Shown piece after piece: positions 21,470 to 30,563 of a stretch of DNA of 31,393 nt. Within the stretch, counting starts at the first letter, position 1. Each line of letters begins with the position of its first letter. The position numbers and the translations under genes are program-made. Source of the stretch: Planctomycetota bacterium (GTDB lineage: Bacteria > Planctomycetota > Planctomycetia > Pirellulales > Pirellulaceae); contig JAJDEH010000361.1 of NCBI GenBank assembly GCA_029259935.1, positions 1-31,393 of the forward strand, read 5' to 3'. A model generated the notes under the pieces. The model did no database searches, was not told where the DNA came from, and saw nothing but the letters and a program-made list of their open reading frames with translations.

Positions 21470-21497
21470 ATTGTATCGATGTGCATTAATGGGTCAA
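21470..21497 (-). promoter_or_regulatory. Promoter for ispE-spoVG
   Basis: On the minus strand TTGACC (21497-21492) and TACAAT (21475-21470) are separated by 16 bases, a good sigma70-type match. It lies 21 bases before the ispE ATG, giving an expected leader of only 10-20 bases. Confidence 0.6.
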
Positions 21498-21518
21498 CTA
21501 AATTCACTTTACAGAAAC

Positions 21519-21537
21519 GCGACTTGCGGAAAGTCGC
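21519..21537. other. Perfect inverted repeat in the ispE/DUF368 divergent region
   Basis: GCGACTT (21519-21525) and AAGTCGC (21531-21537) form a 7-bp perfect inverted repeat with a 5-base centre. It lies just upstream of the ispE -35 box and 90 bases before the DUF368 start. The position suits an operator for either gene; no bound factor can be named. Confidence 0.4.
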
Positions 21538-21569
21538 CATAGTCGTCAAAGTTCCGATGGCGTCAAAAT

Positions 21570-21600
21570 GAGAGGCATAGAGAAACTAAGATGCTCTCTC
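21570..21600 (+). other. Imperfect hairpin in the DUF368 leader
   Basis: GAGAG plus GCAT (21570-21578) pair with ATGC (21591-21594) and CTCTC (21596-21600), nine pairs with a single bulged T. It ends 26 bases before the DUF368 start codon and may structure its leader or act as an operator. Confidence 0.3.
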
Positions 21601-21626
21601 ACAATGACAATATTTAGCAACTAAAG

Positions 21627-22649
21627 ATGAGCGACGATATGGATCAGCCGCGTGACGAACCACAATCCTCGTTGGCCAGCGATGTGCGTATGGTCATTTG
21701 TGGCCTCACGATGGGTGGAGCCGATGCGATTCCCGGTGTTTCTGGGGGTACAGTTGCCCTGCTGCTGGGGATTTATACCCGCCTGGTTACCGCGATCAGC
21801 AACTTTGACAGGCAACTGCTGAGGCACGTGCGGAGCGGCGAATGGCGGGCGGCCGCCAAACACATCGACCTGCGGTTCCTAGTCACGCTGGGGGTCGGGA
21901 TACTGGTTGGATTGGTAGTAACACTCAAAGTCATTGGCGACCTGCTGGAAGGCCCGTCGCGGCCCTTTGTACTGGCCGCCTTTTTCGGCATGATCGTCGG
22001 TTCGTGTTTTCTCGTCGCCAAATTGGTACGAATCCAAGGTCGTCAAGAAGCAATCGGTGCCGCAGGCTTGGGCGTACTGGGAGCATCGGTCGCGTTTGCC
22101 ATCTACTGGTTCACGACGTTCAGCAAGGGTGAAGCACTAACAAACGATCCGAACTACACTTACTTGTTTTTCTGCGGTGCGATTGCCATCTGCGCCATGA
22201 TCTTGCCGGGCATTAGCGGAGCAATGGTGTTGCTGCTACTGGGAGTGTATACGCATCTTTCTCACACGGTCAAAGGCGCGGCGGCAGGCCAAGATCTTCA
22301 AGTGGCAATGTTGACGGTCGTTGTATTTTGTTCGGGCTGTGCCGTTGGACTCCTTTCGTTCAGCAAAATCTTGAAGTGGTTGCTGACGAAATTCCCATCA
22401 CAAACGATGGCCACGATGTGCGGCTTCATGTTCGGAGCGCTGCCCAAGCTGTGGCCCTTCGACCAACAGCAAGCAGGTGGCGATCCGGCACATCCCCACT
22501 ACCATCCAGAAATGCCCGCGATTGATGGCCAAACAGTGAGAGTCGCCGTCGTCGCGCTGGTTGCGATCATCGTCGTACTAGCGATCGATTGGCTTGCCAG
22601 ACGCAACGCGGAACGGATGGCGGCTGCCAATCAGACCGGCGAAGCGTAG
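21627..22649 (+). CDS. DUF368 membrane protein (polyprenyl-phosphate translocase family)
   Basis: A 340-residue polytopic membrane protein. DUF368 proteins have been assigned as undecaprenyl-phosphate translocases (called PopT) that return the lipid carrier to the cytoplasmic face. The family shows an internal duplication, visible here as GGADAIPGVSGGTVALLLGIY (about residue 30) and AICAMILPGISGAMVLLLLGVY (about residue 190). About eight hydrophobic segments can be counted. A His/Pro/Asp-rich loop near residues 280-300 precedes the last helix. It is divergent from ispE and followed by a second membrane protein gene on the same strand. The substrate role is from family knowledge, not from this sequence. 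Confidence 0.9.
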   Translation: MSDDMDQPRDEPQSSLASDVRMVICGLTMGGADAIPGVSGGTVALLLGIYTRLVTAISNFDRQLLRHVRSGEWRAAAKHIDLRFLVTLGVGILVGLVVTLKVIGDLLEGPSRPFVLAAFFGMIVGSCFLVAKLVRIQGRQEAIGAAGLGVLGASVAFAIYWFTTFSKGEALTNDPNYTYLFFCGAIAICAMILPGISGAMVLLLLGVYTHLSHTVKGAAAGQDLQVAMLTVVVFCSGCAVGLLSFSKILKWLLTKFPSQTMATMCGFMFGALPKLWPFDQQQAGGDPAHPHYHPEMPAIDGQTVRVAVVALVAIIVVLAIDWLARRNAERMAAANQTGEA

Positions 22650-22808
22650 CGATCAATCCCGGCTGCAATGATTGCGTCGCGCTGGTGCCCGTGTTATATC
22701 AACATGAACCGACGGCAGGGCTCCATGCGGATCCGTTCTTGGCAGCAAGAAGCAGAGTTCTTTTAACAGCAAGCGGCAGGGGATTCGGAAAAAAGTGAGG
22801 AACGATTC

Positions 22809-23630
22809 ATGGTTCGTGTAGAAGTATCAGACAGTGTCCGCGCCGAGGTTGGCAAGTCGATTCCGGCCTGGAATGCGGTTGACCGGGGACTCTCTTGTTT
22901 TTTTTGGGGTACTATTTCATCCATCGTCGGCATCGCGTTTCTTGCTCTGCCGCCACTGATTGCGAGCAATTCGTCAGCGGGGATAGGCTACGATCCAAGC
23001 GTCAGTCAACTGATCAAATTCCTTGTCGCTATTGGAACGGGCACCGGAACAGCGTGCACGTTTGCCGCCGGGATCTTGGCCGTTCTGGGTGTCTGTTTTT
23101 GCTGTGCGTCGCCGCAGACTAGCTCCCGCGCATTGGCCATCGCTTGTTTGGCCATCCTAATCGCCGCGTCCTACTTGCTGGGAAACAGCATGGCCGCCTC
23201 GGCCCGGTTTGCGATGGATCCTCGCCTCGGTCGGAACGCCATCGATCTGTGGCAAAACCAACTGCTGATGATCATTCCCATACAAATCATGGCCCTGCTG
23301 GGGCACATCACCATGATTGCCTATCTGTATTTGACCGCTGGATTTTTCGGCCAGAAGTATCTTGCTAAACAGGTTTTTGGATATGCCATTTATCAAGTCG
23401 TGGCGAGTGCGGGAGTGGCTCTCATGTTCTCCTGGACCACTGCCGCAAACGCTTACTTCGCTACCGACGTCATCGACTATTCGGAGATGTGGTTCTACAT
23501 CTTCGTGATGGAAGTGGTGATTGCAGTCGCGGCATCTTTGGTGGGTTTCCTGTGGTTCCTGAGAGTTGTACTTGAAACACGAAACGTGGTTCGCGTCGTA
23601 GTGACGCGCGTGAACGCGGCGGCGGGATAG
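22809..23630 (+). CDS. Unrecognised six-helix membrane protein
   Basis: I do not recognise this 273-residue protein. About six hydrophobic segments are visible, near residues 28-52, 66-97, 105-125, 150-178, 188-210 and 228-256. A soluble N terminus of some 25 residues and a short basic C terminus flank them. There is no signal peptide and no obvious catalytic motif. A GTGAGG ribosome site lies about 8 bases before the ATG at 22809. It follows the DUF368 gene by 159 bases in which I see no gene or clear terminator, so joint transcription is possible. It ends 35 bases from the convergent stop of the next gene. Confidence 0.75.
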   Translation: MVRVEVSDSVRAEVGKSIPAWNAVDRGLSCFFWGTISSIVGIAFLALPPLIASNSSAGIGYDPSVSQLIKFLVAIGTGTGTACTFAAGILAVLGVCFCCASPQTSSRALAIACLAILIAASYLLGNSMAASARFAMDPRLGRNAIDLWQNQLLMIIPIQIMALLGHITMIAYLYLTAGFFGQKYLAKQVFGYAIYQVVASAGVALMFSWTTAANAYFATDVIDYSEMWFYIFVMEVVIAVAASLVGFLWFLRVVLETRNVVRVVVTRVNAAAG

Positions 23631-23665
23631 GGCCGCGTTGCAACTTCCGCATTCCAGAAGCCGAT

Positions 23666-24595
23666 TCACCGTGGCGTCGCGTTCAGCGCCGCATCCGTGT
23701 TGTCTTTGCCATCAGATGCCTGTTCTTTATCCACGTGCTTAGCCAGCTTCGACCACTTCGACTTCAGAAGGTCGTGCATCGAGAATCGCAGCTTATCTTT
23801 CTTCTTTTCGATTTGACGATTGAGCTTGGCGGCCAGCTTTTGATTTCCGTCTTTGATTTTCTCTTCCAAGATCTTGCGAACGCCGCGGCCCAGTTGCTGG
23901 GCAAATTCTCCGCCTACATCGCTGACGCGGTGCAACTGGAACTCGTCCAGCCGCAAATCGGCTTGACTGACATTTGCATCGACGATCACATCGGGCGGGA
24001 ACTTGCTAACGCCTAATTTCAGAGCCACGCTTCCGCGGACATGCAGCATCATTTTGGCGGTCGCTTCGGCATTGAAGCTATATAACTGCACGCCCTTGAC
24101 CCAATTGGCCGTGCGGGCAGATGCCTGCACTCGCGCGGCAAAATAGATGTCGAACTCCAGCCGTCCATCTTCCGTTTCGTGCATGTTCTCCAGTGTCACG
24201 ACTAGTTGTTCTTTGGGATCGAGCAATTGGATGCGGTACATTGACCACTTGCCGTGATTGACATCCTTCCAGCGGCGCTTCGTCTTCAGCTTGAATCGAT
24301 CCAGTTGAATGTGCAGGCCGTCCCAGCGTCGCTTGGTCTTGCCCCATTTCGAGCGGTCTTCATGCGTGTGCGGAATGTTCTCGCGAATGAGCTTCGTCAC
24401 CAGCCGTTCCAGGGCCAACAGCGAATCCTCGATCTGCTCGGCTTCATCCACGGCCACTGACAACTCCGGCGCGGTGAGCGGCGGACCGCCTGGGCTGTTG
24501 GGAGAATCTTGCGCGGCGCCCTCGGCGCAAAGCAGCGTGCAGCAGGCAAACGCCGCGGCGCTTTGAAAACAAGCAGTGATGAAAGAGAACTTCAT
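23666..24595 (-). CDS. Secreted protein of unknown function
   Basis: A 309-residue protein with a signal peptide at residues 1-28 (Lys, then a hydrophobic Phe/Ala/Cys-rich stretch, ending near EGAAQ). The mature part begins with a Pro/Ser linker and a predicted helix. A Lys/Arg-rich middle section (about 80-115) is followed by alternating hydrophobic strands (QLLDPKEQLVVTLENM, LEFDIYFAARVQASA, VALKLGVSKFPPDVIVDANV). A basic helix-rich end (LNRQIEKKKDKLRFS) closes it. The strand-rich body and C-terminal helix faintly recall tubular lipid-binding proteins such as DUF4403 or SMP-like folds; I would not assign that without a search. It is divergent from moeA. No close ribosome site stands out. 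Confidence 0.75.
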   Translation of the reverse strand: MKFSFITACFQSAAAFACCTLLCAEGAAQDSPNSPGGPPLTAPELSVAVDEAEQIEDSLLALERLVTKLIRENIPHTHEDRSKWGKTKRRWDGLHIQLDRFKLKTKRRWKDVNHGKWSMYRIQLLDPKEQLVVTLENMHETEDGRLEFDIYFAARVQASARTANWVKGVQLYSFNAEATAKMMLHVRGSVALKLGVSKFPPDVIVDANVSQADLRLDEFQLHRVSDVGGEFAQQLGRGVRKILEEKIKDGNQKLAAKLNRQIEKKKDKLRFSMHDLLKSKWSKLAKHVDKEQASDGKDNTDAALNATPR

Positions 24596-24744
24596 GGGGG
24601 TGCCCTACTATTACGGTTACGGCCCACGGGAATTATTGTTCGTGGCTACTGTCGAGACAATTCGCCAACAGTTATTATCGGTCCGGGCGGCCGATTTCTC
24701 CCGAAAACCGCACAATCCCTGCATTCGTTAGTCTTGATGACAGC

Positions 24745-25956
24745 ATGATCGAAGTCGCCGAAGCTATCGCCCTGGTTGGACAGCATGCGTCCGCCAAGCC
24801 GCCGCAATCCGTGGCGCTTGCCGACACGTTGGGTTTAATGTTGGCGCAAGACATCCAGAGCGACGTCGATTCGCCGCCCCATGACAAATCGATGGTGGAT
24901 GGTTTCGCGGTGATATCCGGCGACTTGGCCAGCGGTCAGGCCGAGCTTCACATCCTGGAGGAAGTGACCGCGGGAAAAGTGCCGACCCACACCGTCCAAT
25001 CGGGAAGCACAACGCGGATCATGACCGGCGCGCCGATTCCCGCCGGGGCCGACGCCGTCGTGATGGTGGAACGAACGGAAGCAGTTGCCGGCAACGAAGC
25101 GCGGGTGCGTATCCAAGACGAGCCGGTACCGGGCCAGCACATCATGACACGCGCCACTTCGATGTCGGAAGGCGAAGTGGTTTTGCGGGCCGGAAAAAAA
25201 ATTCGCCCCTTGGAAATCGGCTTGATGGCCGAGGTAGGACGAACAGAAATCATGGCAACTCCGCAGCCGGCCGTTGCCGTCTTGGCCACGGGCAACGAAC
25301 TGGTGCCCGCTCACCAGCGGCCCGGGGCGGGTCACATTCGCAACAGCAACGGGCCCATGATATGTGCTCTGGCCGAGCGCGCCGAAGCAACGCCCGTCGA
25401 CTTGGGAATCGCGCGTGACAACGAGCAAGATTTACGACGGCTGATTGAAGAAGGGCTTCAACAAGATGTACTGGTGCTGTCGGGCGGCGTTTCGGCGGGG
25501 GTCTTGGACATCGTGCCCAACGTGCTGGCGGACCTGGGCGTGCGGCAGGTCTTTCACCGAGTGAATCTGAAACCCGGCAAGCCCATTTGGTTTGGCTGCT
25601 GGTCGCAAGGCGAGACCAAGAAACTCGTCTTCGGATTGCCGGGCAATCCGGTCAGCAGCTTGGTTTGTTTTGAGATCTTCGTGAGGCCGGCGATCAACGT
25701 GCTGAGCGGCCGGCGAGCGGATCAACCGGTTTCCTTCGAAGCTTGTCTCACCAAGCAACACCAGCAGCGCGGCAATCGCCCCACCTACTGGCCTTCGGCA
25801 CTGCGGCCCGCCGGCGAGCAAGTGGGCGTCGAGCCACTCGATTGGCGCGGTTCGGCCGATTTGCGAGCCTTGGCGCGGGCCGACTGCCTCGCTTTCTTTC
25901 CAGGTGGCGATGCGCTTTACGAAGCGGGCCAGCAAGTGACCGCCTATCATCTGTAA
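24745..25956 (+). CDS. moeA: Molybdopterin molybdenumtransferase
   Basis: MoeA inserts molybdenum into adenylylated molybdopterin, the last common step of molybdenum cofactor synthesis. It has 403 residues, the normal length. Family landmarks are the PPHDKSMVDGFAV segment with the catalytic-region Asp (about residue 46), IMTGAPIPAGADAVVMVE, the ATGNELVPA motif of the MoaB/MogA-like domain III, the SGGVSAGVLD motif, and FGLPGNPVSSLVCFE near residue 300. The C-terminal domain IV is present. It stands alone; no other cofactor genes are in the window. A TATTAT box at 24673-24678 is a possible -10, but I see no matching -35. Confidence 0.95.
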   Translation: MIEVAEAIALVGQHASAKPPQSVALADTLGLMLAQDIQSDVDSPPHDKSMVDGFAVISGDLASGQAELHILEEVTAGKVPTHTVQSGSTTRIMTGAPIPAGADAVVMVERTEAVAGNEARVRIQDEPVPGQHIMTRATSMSEGEVVLRAGKKIRPLEIGLMAEVGRTEIMATPQPAVAVLATGNELVPAHQRPGAGHIRNSNGPMICALAERAEATPVDLGIARDNEQDLRRLIEEGLQQDVLVLSGGVSAGVLDIVPNVLADLGVRQVFHRVNLKPGKPIWFGCWSQGETKKLVFGLPGNPVSSLVCFEIFVRPAINVLSGRRADQPVSFEACLTKQHQQRGNRPTYWPSALRPAGEQVGVEPLDWRGSADLRALARADCLAFFPGGDALYEAGQQVTAYHL

Positions 25957-25983
25957 ATCCGTCCGGCCTCGAACGCGGCGGGG

Positions 25984-27417
25984 CTATTTGTTCGGGTAGG
26001 CCGCTTCGATTTTCCTCAGATAGCCGACGGCCAGTTCCCGGGTGCGGACAACTTCTTTGTCCAATGACATGGGATAGCGGCTGGCGGTGAGGTCAAGTTG
26101 TCGTCGCATGCCGGTTTTGGCATCGGCATACCGCTCGTCTTTCAACAAGGTTGCCATTTGTTTCATGCTTTGCGCCAGATCGGCGATCGTAACATTGCGG
26201 CGGACTCGAGAGTCCGTCAGGGGATCAAGCGGCCGGCGGTCGCTGCCGAAAAACTTGAGTTCCGTTTCCATGGGAATTGAAACGTCCTTTTCCGTAATCG
26301 TGCTTTGGTAGTTCAACCGGACGGAAATCGGAAACTGTGTGGACCGCTTGATGTGATCCGGAACGCGAAAGCGTAGCAAAACGATTTGCGTCGTGCCCGC
26401 GTTGAGTGGATCCAAATCGAACTGAATGCGTTTGGCACCGAACTGGGGCGAGTATCCGTAAATTTGGTCGACCGTCAATCGCTCGTCATAGTCGATCGCG
26501 AGATTCAGATCCCGGCCCACGGATGACAACAGCCCATCGAGCTCGTCGATGAAGACCTTCTTGATGTCTTTATCGTCTCCCACGAAGTGGATCAGCCCAC
26601 GGCCGCTACGAGCCAGTTGTCGCAACAATGCTTGATTGAAGTCGTGTCCTAATCCAATCGCCGAAAGGTTAATGCCCAGCCGGTTGAATCGTTGCGATTG
26701 CTTGGCGATTTCCTCGGAATCGGTAACACCGTTATTGGCTTGTCCATCGGTCAATAAGATTACGCGGTTATTGAGTCGAGGATCGAGATTGCGTTGAACC
26801 ATCTTGTACCCCAGCATCAGCCCCGCGTGCAGATTGGTCCCGCCGTCGGCAAAAATTCCGTCGATAGCCAATCCGAGCGATCTGGGATCGTCGACATATT
26901 GGGGTGCGACAATGGTCTTCGCGCTGCTGTTGAAGGTGACCACGGACCCGCGATCGATATCGCGCAGTTTTTCCAGGAAAGCCCGGAGCGACTGCTTCAC
27001 TTTCCTTATGCGATCGCCCTGCATCGAGCCGCTGGCATCGATAACCACGGCCAGATTCAGCGGTCGCACTTCGTTCAGATCGACATCTCGTTTGGTCGCC
27101 AAACCGACTTGCAGATAAGCGTGCCGGTGGGCGGCATTGGTCACGGACGTGCCCCAGCGGACATCTAGAGAAATCGCGTCTTTCTTCTGGGGCAAGGGGA
27201 TGTCGTGGCGATGGTAGTTAAAGAACTCTTCCACCACAATGTCTTCCGGCGGAGGCATCATTCCCGAGCGGATGGTGGATACCGATGCGGAAGAGAATCC
27301 ACCTCCTCCGCCAAATCCGCCTTGAGCCGATGCCCAGGGCAGACCGACCATCACGCCGACGATCCATCCACAAACCCATGCTATCGAACGCACCGTAAAC
27401 TGATTCCCCGCAGGCAT
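25984..27417 (-). CDS. Secreted von Willebrand factor type A protein (YfbK-like)
   Basis: From the ATG at 27417 it has 477 residues; an upstream open stretch to 27498 lacks a signal peptide at its start and is less likely. A hydrophobic signal or anchor segment (residues 11-30, ending ASAQ) is followed by a Gly-rich linker. An EEFFNYHRHDIPLP block then matches the N-terminal domain of YfbK-type proteins. The VWA domain has a full MIDAS DxSxS (Asp127, Ser129, Ser131), the GGTN threonine and TDGQANNG. The C-terminal part resembles the DUF3520 domain. Such proteins are exported and probably bind partners through a metal ion. It ends 27 bases from the convergent moeA stop. Confidence 0.88.
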   Translation of the reverse strand: MPAGNQFTVRSIAWVCGWIVGVMVGLPWASAQGGFGGGGGFSSASVSTIRSGMMPPPEDIVVEEFFNYHRHDIPLPQKKDAISLDVRWGTSVTNAAHRHAYLQVGLATKRDVDLNEVRPLNLAVVIDASGSMQGDRIRKVKQSLRAFLEKLRDIDRGSVVTFNSSAKTIVAPQYVDDPRSLGLAIDGIFADGGTNLHAGLMLGYKMVQRNLDPRLNNRVILLTDGQANNGVTDSEEIAKQSQRFNRLGINLSAIGLGHDFNQALLRQLARSGRGLIHFVGDDKDIKKVFIDELDGLLSSVGRDLNLAIDYDERLTVDQIYGYSPQFGAKRIQFDLDPLNAGTTQIVLLRFRVPDHIKRSTQFPISVRLNYQSTITEKDVSIPMETELKFFGSDRRPLDPLTDSRVRRNVTIADLAQSMKQMATLLKDERYADAKTGMRRQLDLTASRYPMSLDKEVVRTRELAVGYLRKIEAAYPNK

Positions 27418-27855
27418 TATGAATTCCCTTGTTCGCGTTTCCCCTGATTGGACCGCTAGTAGGGCAAGTCTCGTTCCAACCAGCGGAATCGTCGCCACGC
27501 CGCTTTTTCAGCGCATGACGCCGGGCATTTTCAGAACCCCTCCTTCGAATTGCGTCACAAGGCACAAGTTTGGTGTTCGATCTTGATACATCCAAACTGC
27601 TCAACTTGTCCAATATCTCGAATCAAGGGTGCGACTTTGCCAGCACTGCTGGCGACCATCCAGTACGACGATCTTGATTCAACTGGTTGATTCTAATATG
27701 GTCCGCCGTCCCCCGTTGGCGAAATAGCCTTCCAATGCGCAAAGTGATCGCGCATCGACGTCTTGACTGGCGAGCAACGCGAGCGGGTTGGCACGCCTGA
27801 GCAAAGCTCGGCCGATCCGAGGCGCTGCCTCATACGAACATAACGACGAGGTACT
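27418..27855. other. 438-bp divergent intergenic region
   Basis: This gap separates the VWA gene (-) from wecB (+). I find no convincing gene in it. It has a near-identical 13-bp direct repeat CGATCTTGATxCA at 27578-27590 and 27669-27681. A possible -10 TAATAT sits at 27694-27699 with a weak TCTTGA 16 bases upstream, about 150 bases before wecB. The last 150 bases before wecB form a leader with no clear hairpin. Confidence 0.4.
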
Positions 27856-29043
27856 GTGAAAGGATTCACGTTGTCCCCTCTGCGTCCCCTGCTCATCATT
27901 GGCACTCGTCCCGAGGCGATCAAGATGGCACCGATTGTACTCTGCTGCCGCAAGCGCGGTTCGCTGGTCGAGCCGATTGTTTGCTTCACGGGCCAACATC
28001 GAGAAATGTTGGCTCAGGTCGCCGACTACTTCGAGATCACACCCGACATCGACTTGCAACTGATGCGGCGCAATCAGACGCTGGCGGGACTGACTTCCAA
28101 ATGCATTGAAGCCATCGATACGACGATTCAGCAAACCCAACCGACTTGCGTAGTGGCTCAAGGCGATACCACGACGGTCATGGCCGCTTCCGTTGCCGCC
28201 TTCTATCGGCAGGTCCCGTTCGTGCACGTCGAGGCCGGATTGCGCACGGGCGACTTGCAATCGCCTTGGCCCGAGGAATTCAATCGCCGAGTGGCGGGGC
28301 TCACCGCTTCGCTGCACTGCGCGCCCACTCGGCAAGCCGCCGACAATCTGCTCGCGGAACAGGTTCCCGCCGACCAAGTTGCCGTTACTGGCAACACTGT
28401 CATCGACTCGTTACTGTGGACCGTCGAGCGTGAACGTGGTCGAGAGGATTTTTGGCGCAACAAGTATGCCGGCTTGTCCGACGACCGGATGGTCTTGATC
28501 ACGGGACACCGGCGGGAAAACTTCGGACAGAAGTTTGAATCCATCTGTACCGCGATACGCACCCTGGCGACACGATTTCCCGAAACGCAATTCGTCTATC
28601 CGGTTCATTTGAATCCGCGCGTTCGTCAGCCAGTGCATCAACTGCTGGGCGGGCTTGAAAATATTCACCTCACCGAACCAGCGCCCTATCCCGAATTCGT
28701 GTGGCTCATGGACCGGGCCGCGATCATCTTGACCGACTCGGGCGGGATCCAAGAAGAAGCCCCTTCGTTGCGCAAGCCGGTGCTTGTCATGCGGGACACC
28801 ACCGAACGACCTGAAGCGATCGAATCCGGCGCGGTTCAACTGGTGGGGACGTCGCAGTGGAAGATCGTCCACGCGGCGAACCAACTGCTTACCGACCAAG
28901 AAGAATATCAACGCCGACAAATCAGCAGTAATCCTTATGGAGACGGACACGCGGCCGCCAGGATCTTGGATCTAATGCTTGCTCAGGGTTGGGTGGAACA
29001 AACGCCCATCTCCGCGCCCGCCTCGCTTGGAAAAGCCGCCTAA
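27856..29043 (+). CDS. wecB: UDP-N-acetylglucosamine 2-epimerase (non-hydrolysing)
   Basis: WecB/MnaA interconverts UDP-GlcNAc and UDP-ManNAc for surface polysaccharide synthesis. It has 395 residues. Active-site blocks are GTRPEAIKMAP (residues 16-26), QGDTTTVMAA, VHVEAGLRTGDL, PWPEEFNRR, GHRRENFG and TDSGGIQEEAPSL, all in the expected order. The start is GTG at 27856 with GAGG a few bases upstream; a TTG at 27868 is a possible alternative. The next gene encodes the dehydrogenase that acts on its product, 59 bases downstream. Confidence 0.95.
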   Translation: MKGFTLSPLRPLLIIGTRPEAIKMAPIVLCCRKRGSLVEPIVCFTGQHREMLAQVADYFEITPDIDLQLMRRNQTLAGLTSKCIEAIDTTIQQTQPTCVVAQGDTTTVMAASVAAFYRQVPFVHVEAGLRTGDLQSPWPEEFNRRVAGLTASLHCAPTRQAADNLLAEQVPADQVAVTGNTVIDSLLWTVERERGREDFWRNKYAGLSDDRMVLITGHRRENFGQKFESICTAIRTLATRFPETQFVYPVHLNPRVRQPVHQLLGGLENIHLTEPAPYPEFVWLMDRAAIILTDSGGIQEEAPSLRKPVLVMRDTTERPEAIESGAVQLVGTSQWKIVHAANQLLTDQEEYQRRQISSNPYGDGHAAARILDLMLAQGWVEQTPISAPASLGKAA

Positions 29044-29102
29044 CGCTATTCACGAAACGCCGTCTTCCAGATCCGGCAAATCGCACTGCCAAGGAAGGAC
29101 CG

Positions 29103-30461
29103 ATGTCCGAGTTGACCAGAAAATCCATTGACGCACCGCCGCCGCGGACGTTCCGCGAAACCGACGGCCAATCGGCGATCGGACAACTATCCATCTGTGT
29201 CGTCGGGCTCGGCTACATCGGACTGCCGACGGCAAGCATACTCGCTAGCCAAGGACATCGCGTCACGGGTGTCGACGTAGCCGCCAGCGTGGTTGAAACC
29301 GTCAATCGCGGCGAAATCCACATTCACGAGCCCCATCTGGATCAGCTTGTGGCCCGCGTGGTTGCCCAAGGCAATTTGCGAGCGACCGATACACCGGTTC
29401 CCGCCGACGTCTTTTTCATTTGTGTGCCCACGCCCATTACGTCCACCCGCGCGCCGGATGTCTCGTACGTGCGCCAAGCGGCCCGGGCCATTCGCCCTTT
29501 CGTCCGTCGGGGAAGCTTGATCATCCTGGAGTCCACCTGCCCACCCGGTACGACCAACACCGTCATCGCCGGAGAGGCCGTTCCCGATGAACTACAAATC
29601 GGGCGCGACGTGTTCGTCGCTTACTGCCCCGAGCGTGTTATACCCGGCCATATTTTGGCCGAAGCGGTCGAGAACGATCGCGTCGTGGGCGGCGCGACGG
29701 AAGAGTGTACTCGGCGAGCAAAACGGTTTTACGATTCCTTCGTGACTGGAGAAGTGTGGCCCACCGACTGTGTCACGGCCGAAATGGTGAAGCTGGTGGA
29801 AAACGCCTATCGCGACGTCAATATCGCCTTCGCCAACGAACTGGCGATGCTGGCCGATCCGCTGGAAGTCAGCCCTTTCGAAATCATCGAACTGGCCAAC
29901 AAGCATCCACGCGTCAACATTCTTAGTCCCGGCCCCGGTGTCGGCGGGCACTGTATCAGCGTCGATCCTTGGTTCTTGATTCATGGCGCGCCCCAGCGAA
30001 CACCGCTGATGCGGACGGCTCGTGAAGTCAATCTGCGGCGTCCGAACCAAGTCGTGGAGACGATCGAAAAACTGGTTCGCCAGCGGCACCTCAAGACGAT
30101 CGCTTGTTTAGGAATCACCTACAAAGCCGATGTGGACGACTTGCGTGAGAGCCCCAGCTTGGAGATCGTCCGCCAACTGCAACAGATGGGAATCGCCGAG
30201 GTGCTCGCGTGTGATCCGCTGGTTCCGCAAGTGCGTGTTCCCGACGTTCCTCTGTATCCGCTAGAAGACGTCTTGGCTCGCGGCCAAGCTTGTGTTTTGC
30301 TAACCGACCACCGGCAATTCCGCGAACTGCGGCCCAGCGCGCTAGAGGGCAAGTTCCTCATCGACACACGAGGCACTTGGCAAAACCTGCGTGCCACGCA
30401 TCGACAAGACCCGCAATCACGATTGCCGCGGTCGACCTGGCCAACACGTTCCGCGGGATGA
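29103..30461 (+). CDS. wecC: UDP-N-acetyl-D-mannosamine dehydrogenase
   Basis: WecC oxidises UDP-ManNAc twice with NAD to UDP-ManNAcA. I start it at the ATG at 29103, which has an AAGGAAGG site just upstream, giving 452 residues; the longer frame from 28989 overlaps wecB and lacks this. Motifs are the NAD site VVGLGYIGLPTA (residues 33-44), CVPTPIT, ILESTCPPGTT, YCPERVIPG, the MVKLVENAYRDVNIAFANEL helix, the catalytic Cys284 in GPGVGGHCISVDPWF, and ITYKADVDDLRESP of the C-terminal domain. The last 25 or so residues (HRQDPQSRLPRSTWPTRSAG region) are basic and nonconserved-looking. Confidence 0.94.
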   Translation: MSELTRKSIDAPPPRTFRETDGQSAIGQLSICVVGLGYIGLPTASILASQGHRVTGVDVAASVVETVNRGEIHIHEPHLDQLVARVVAQGNLRATDTPVPADVFFICVPTPITSTRAPDVSYVRQAARAIRPFVRRGSLIILESTCPPGTTNTVIAGEAVPDELQIGRDVFVAYCPERVIPGHILAEAVENDRVVGGATEECTRRAKRFYDSFVTGEVWPTDCVTAEMVKLVENAYRDVNIAFANELAMLADPLEVSPFEIIELANKHPRVNILSPGPGVGGHCISVDPWFLIHGAPQRTPLMRTAREVNLRRPNQVVETIEKLVRQRHLKTIACLGITYKADVDDLRESPSLEIVRQLQQMGIAEVLACDPLVPQVRVPDVPLYPLEDVLARGQACVLLTDHRQFRELRPSALEGKFLIDTRGTWQNLRATHRQDPQSRLPRSTWPTRSAG

Positions 30462-30563
30462 ATCTGTTGCCCTGGCAGCATCGCTCCACGAATGTCAACA
30501 ACCCATGAATCACCGCCCCGCGTGCTAGGTGAAGACGCCGCCGCGTCGCACCCAATGTGAACC

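Noticed and set aside
27669..27699. TCTTGA-N16-TAATAT as the wecB promoter
   Set aside because: The -10 is good but the -35 is weak and the distance to wecB is about 150 bases, so I mention it only within the intergenic entry.
28989..29102. Longer wecC frame overlapping wecB
   Set aside because: The extra 38 residues are not part of the dehydrogenase family and the AAGGAAGG site supports the ATG at 29103.
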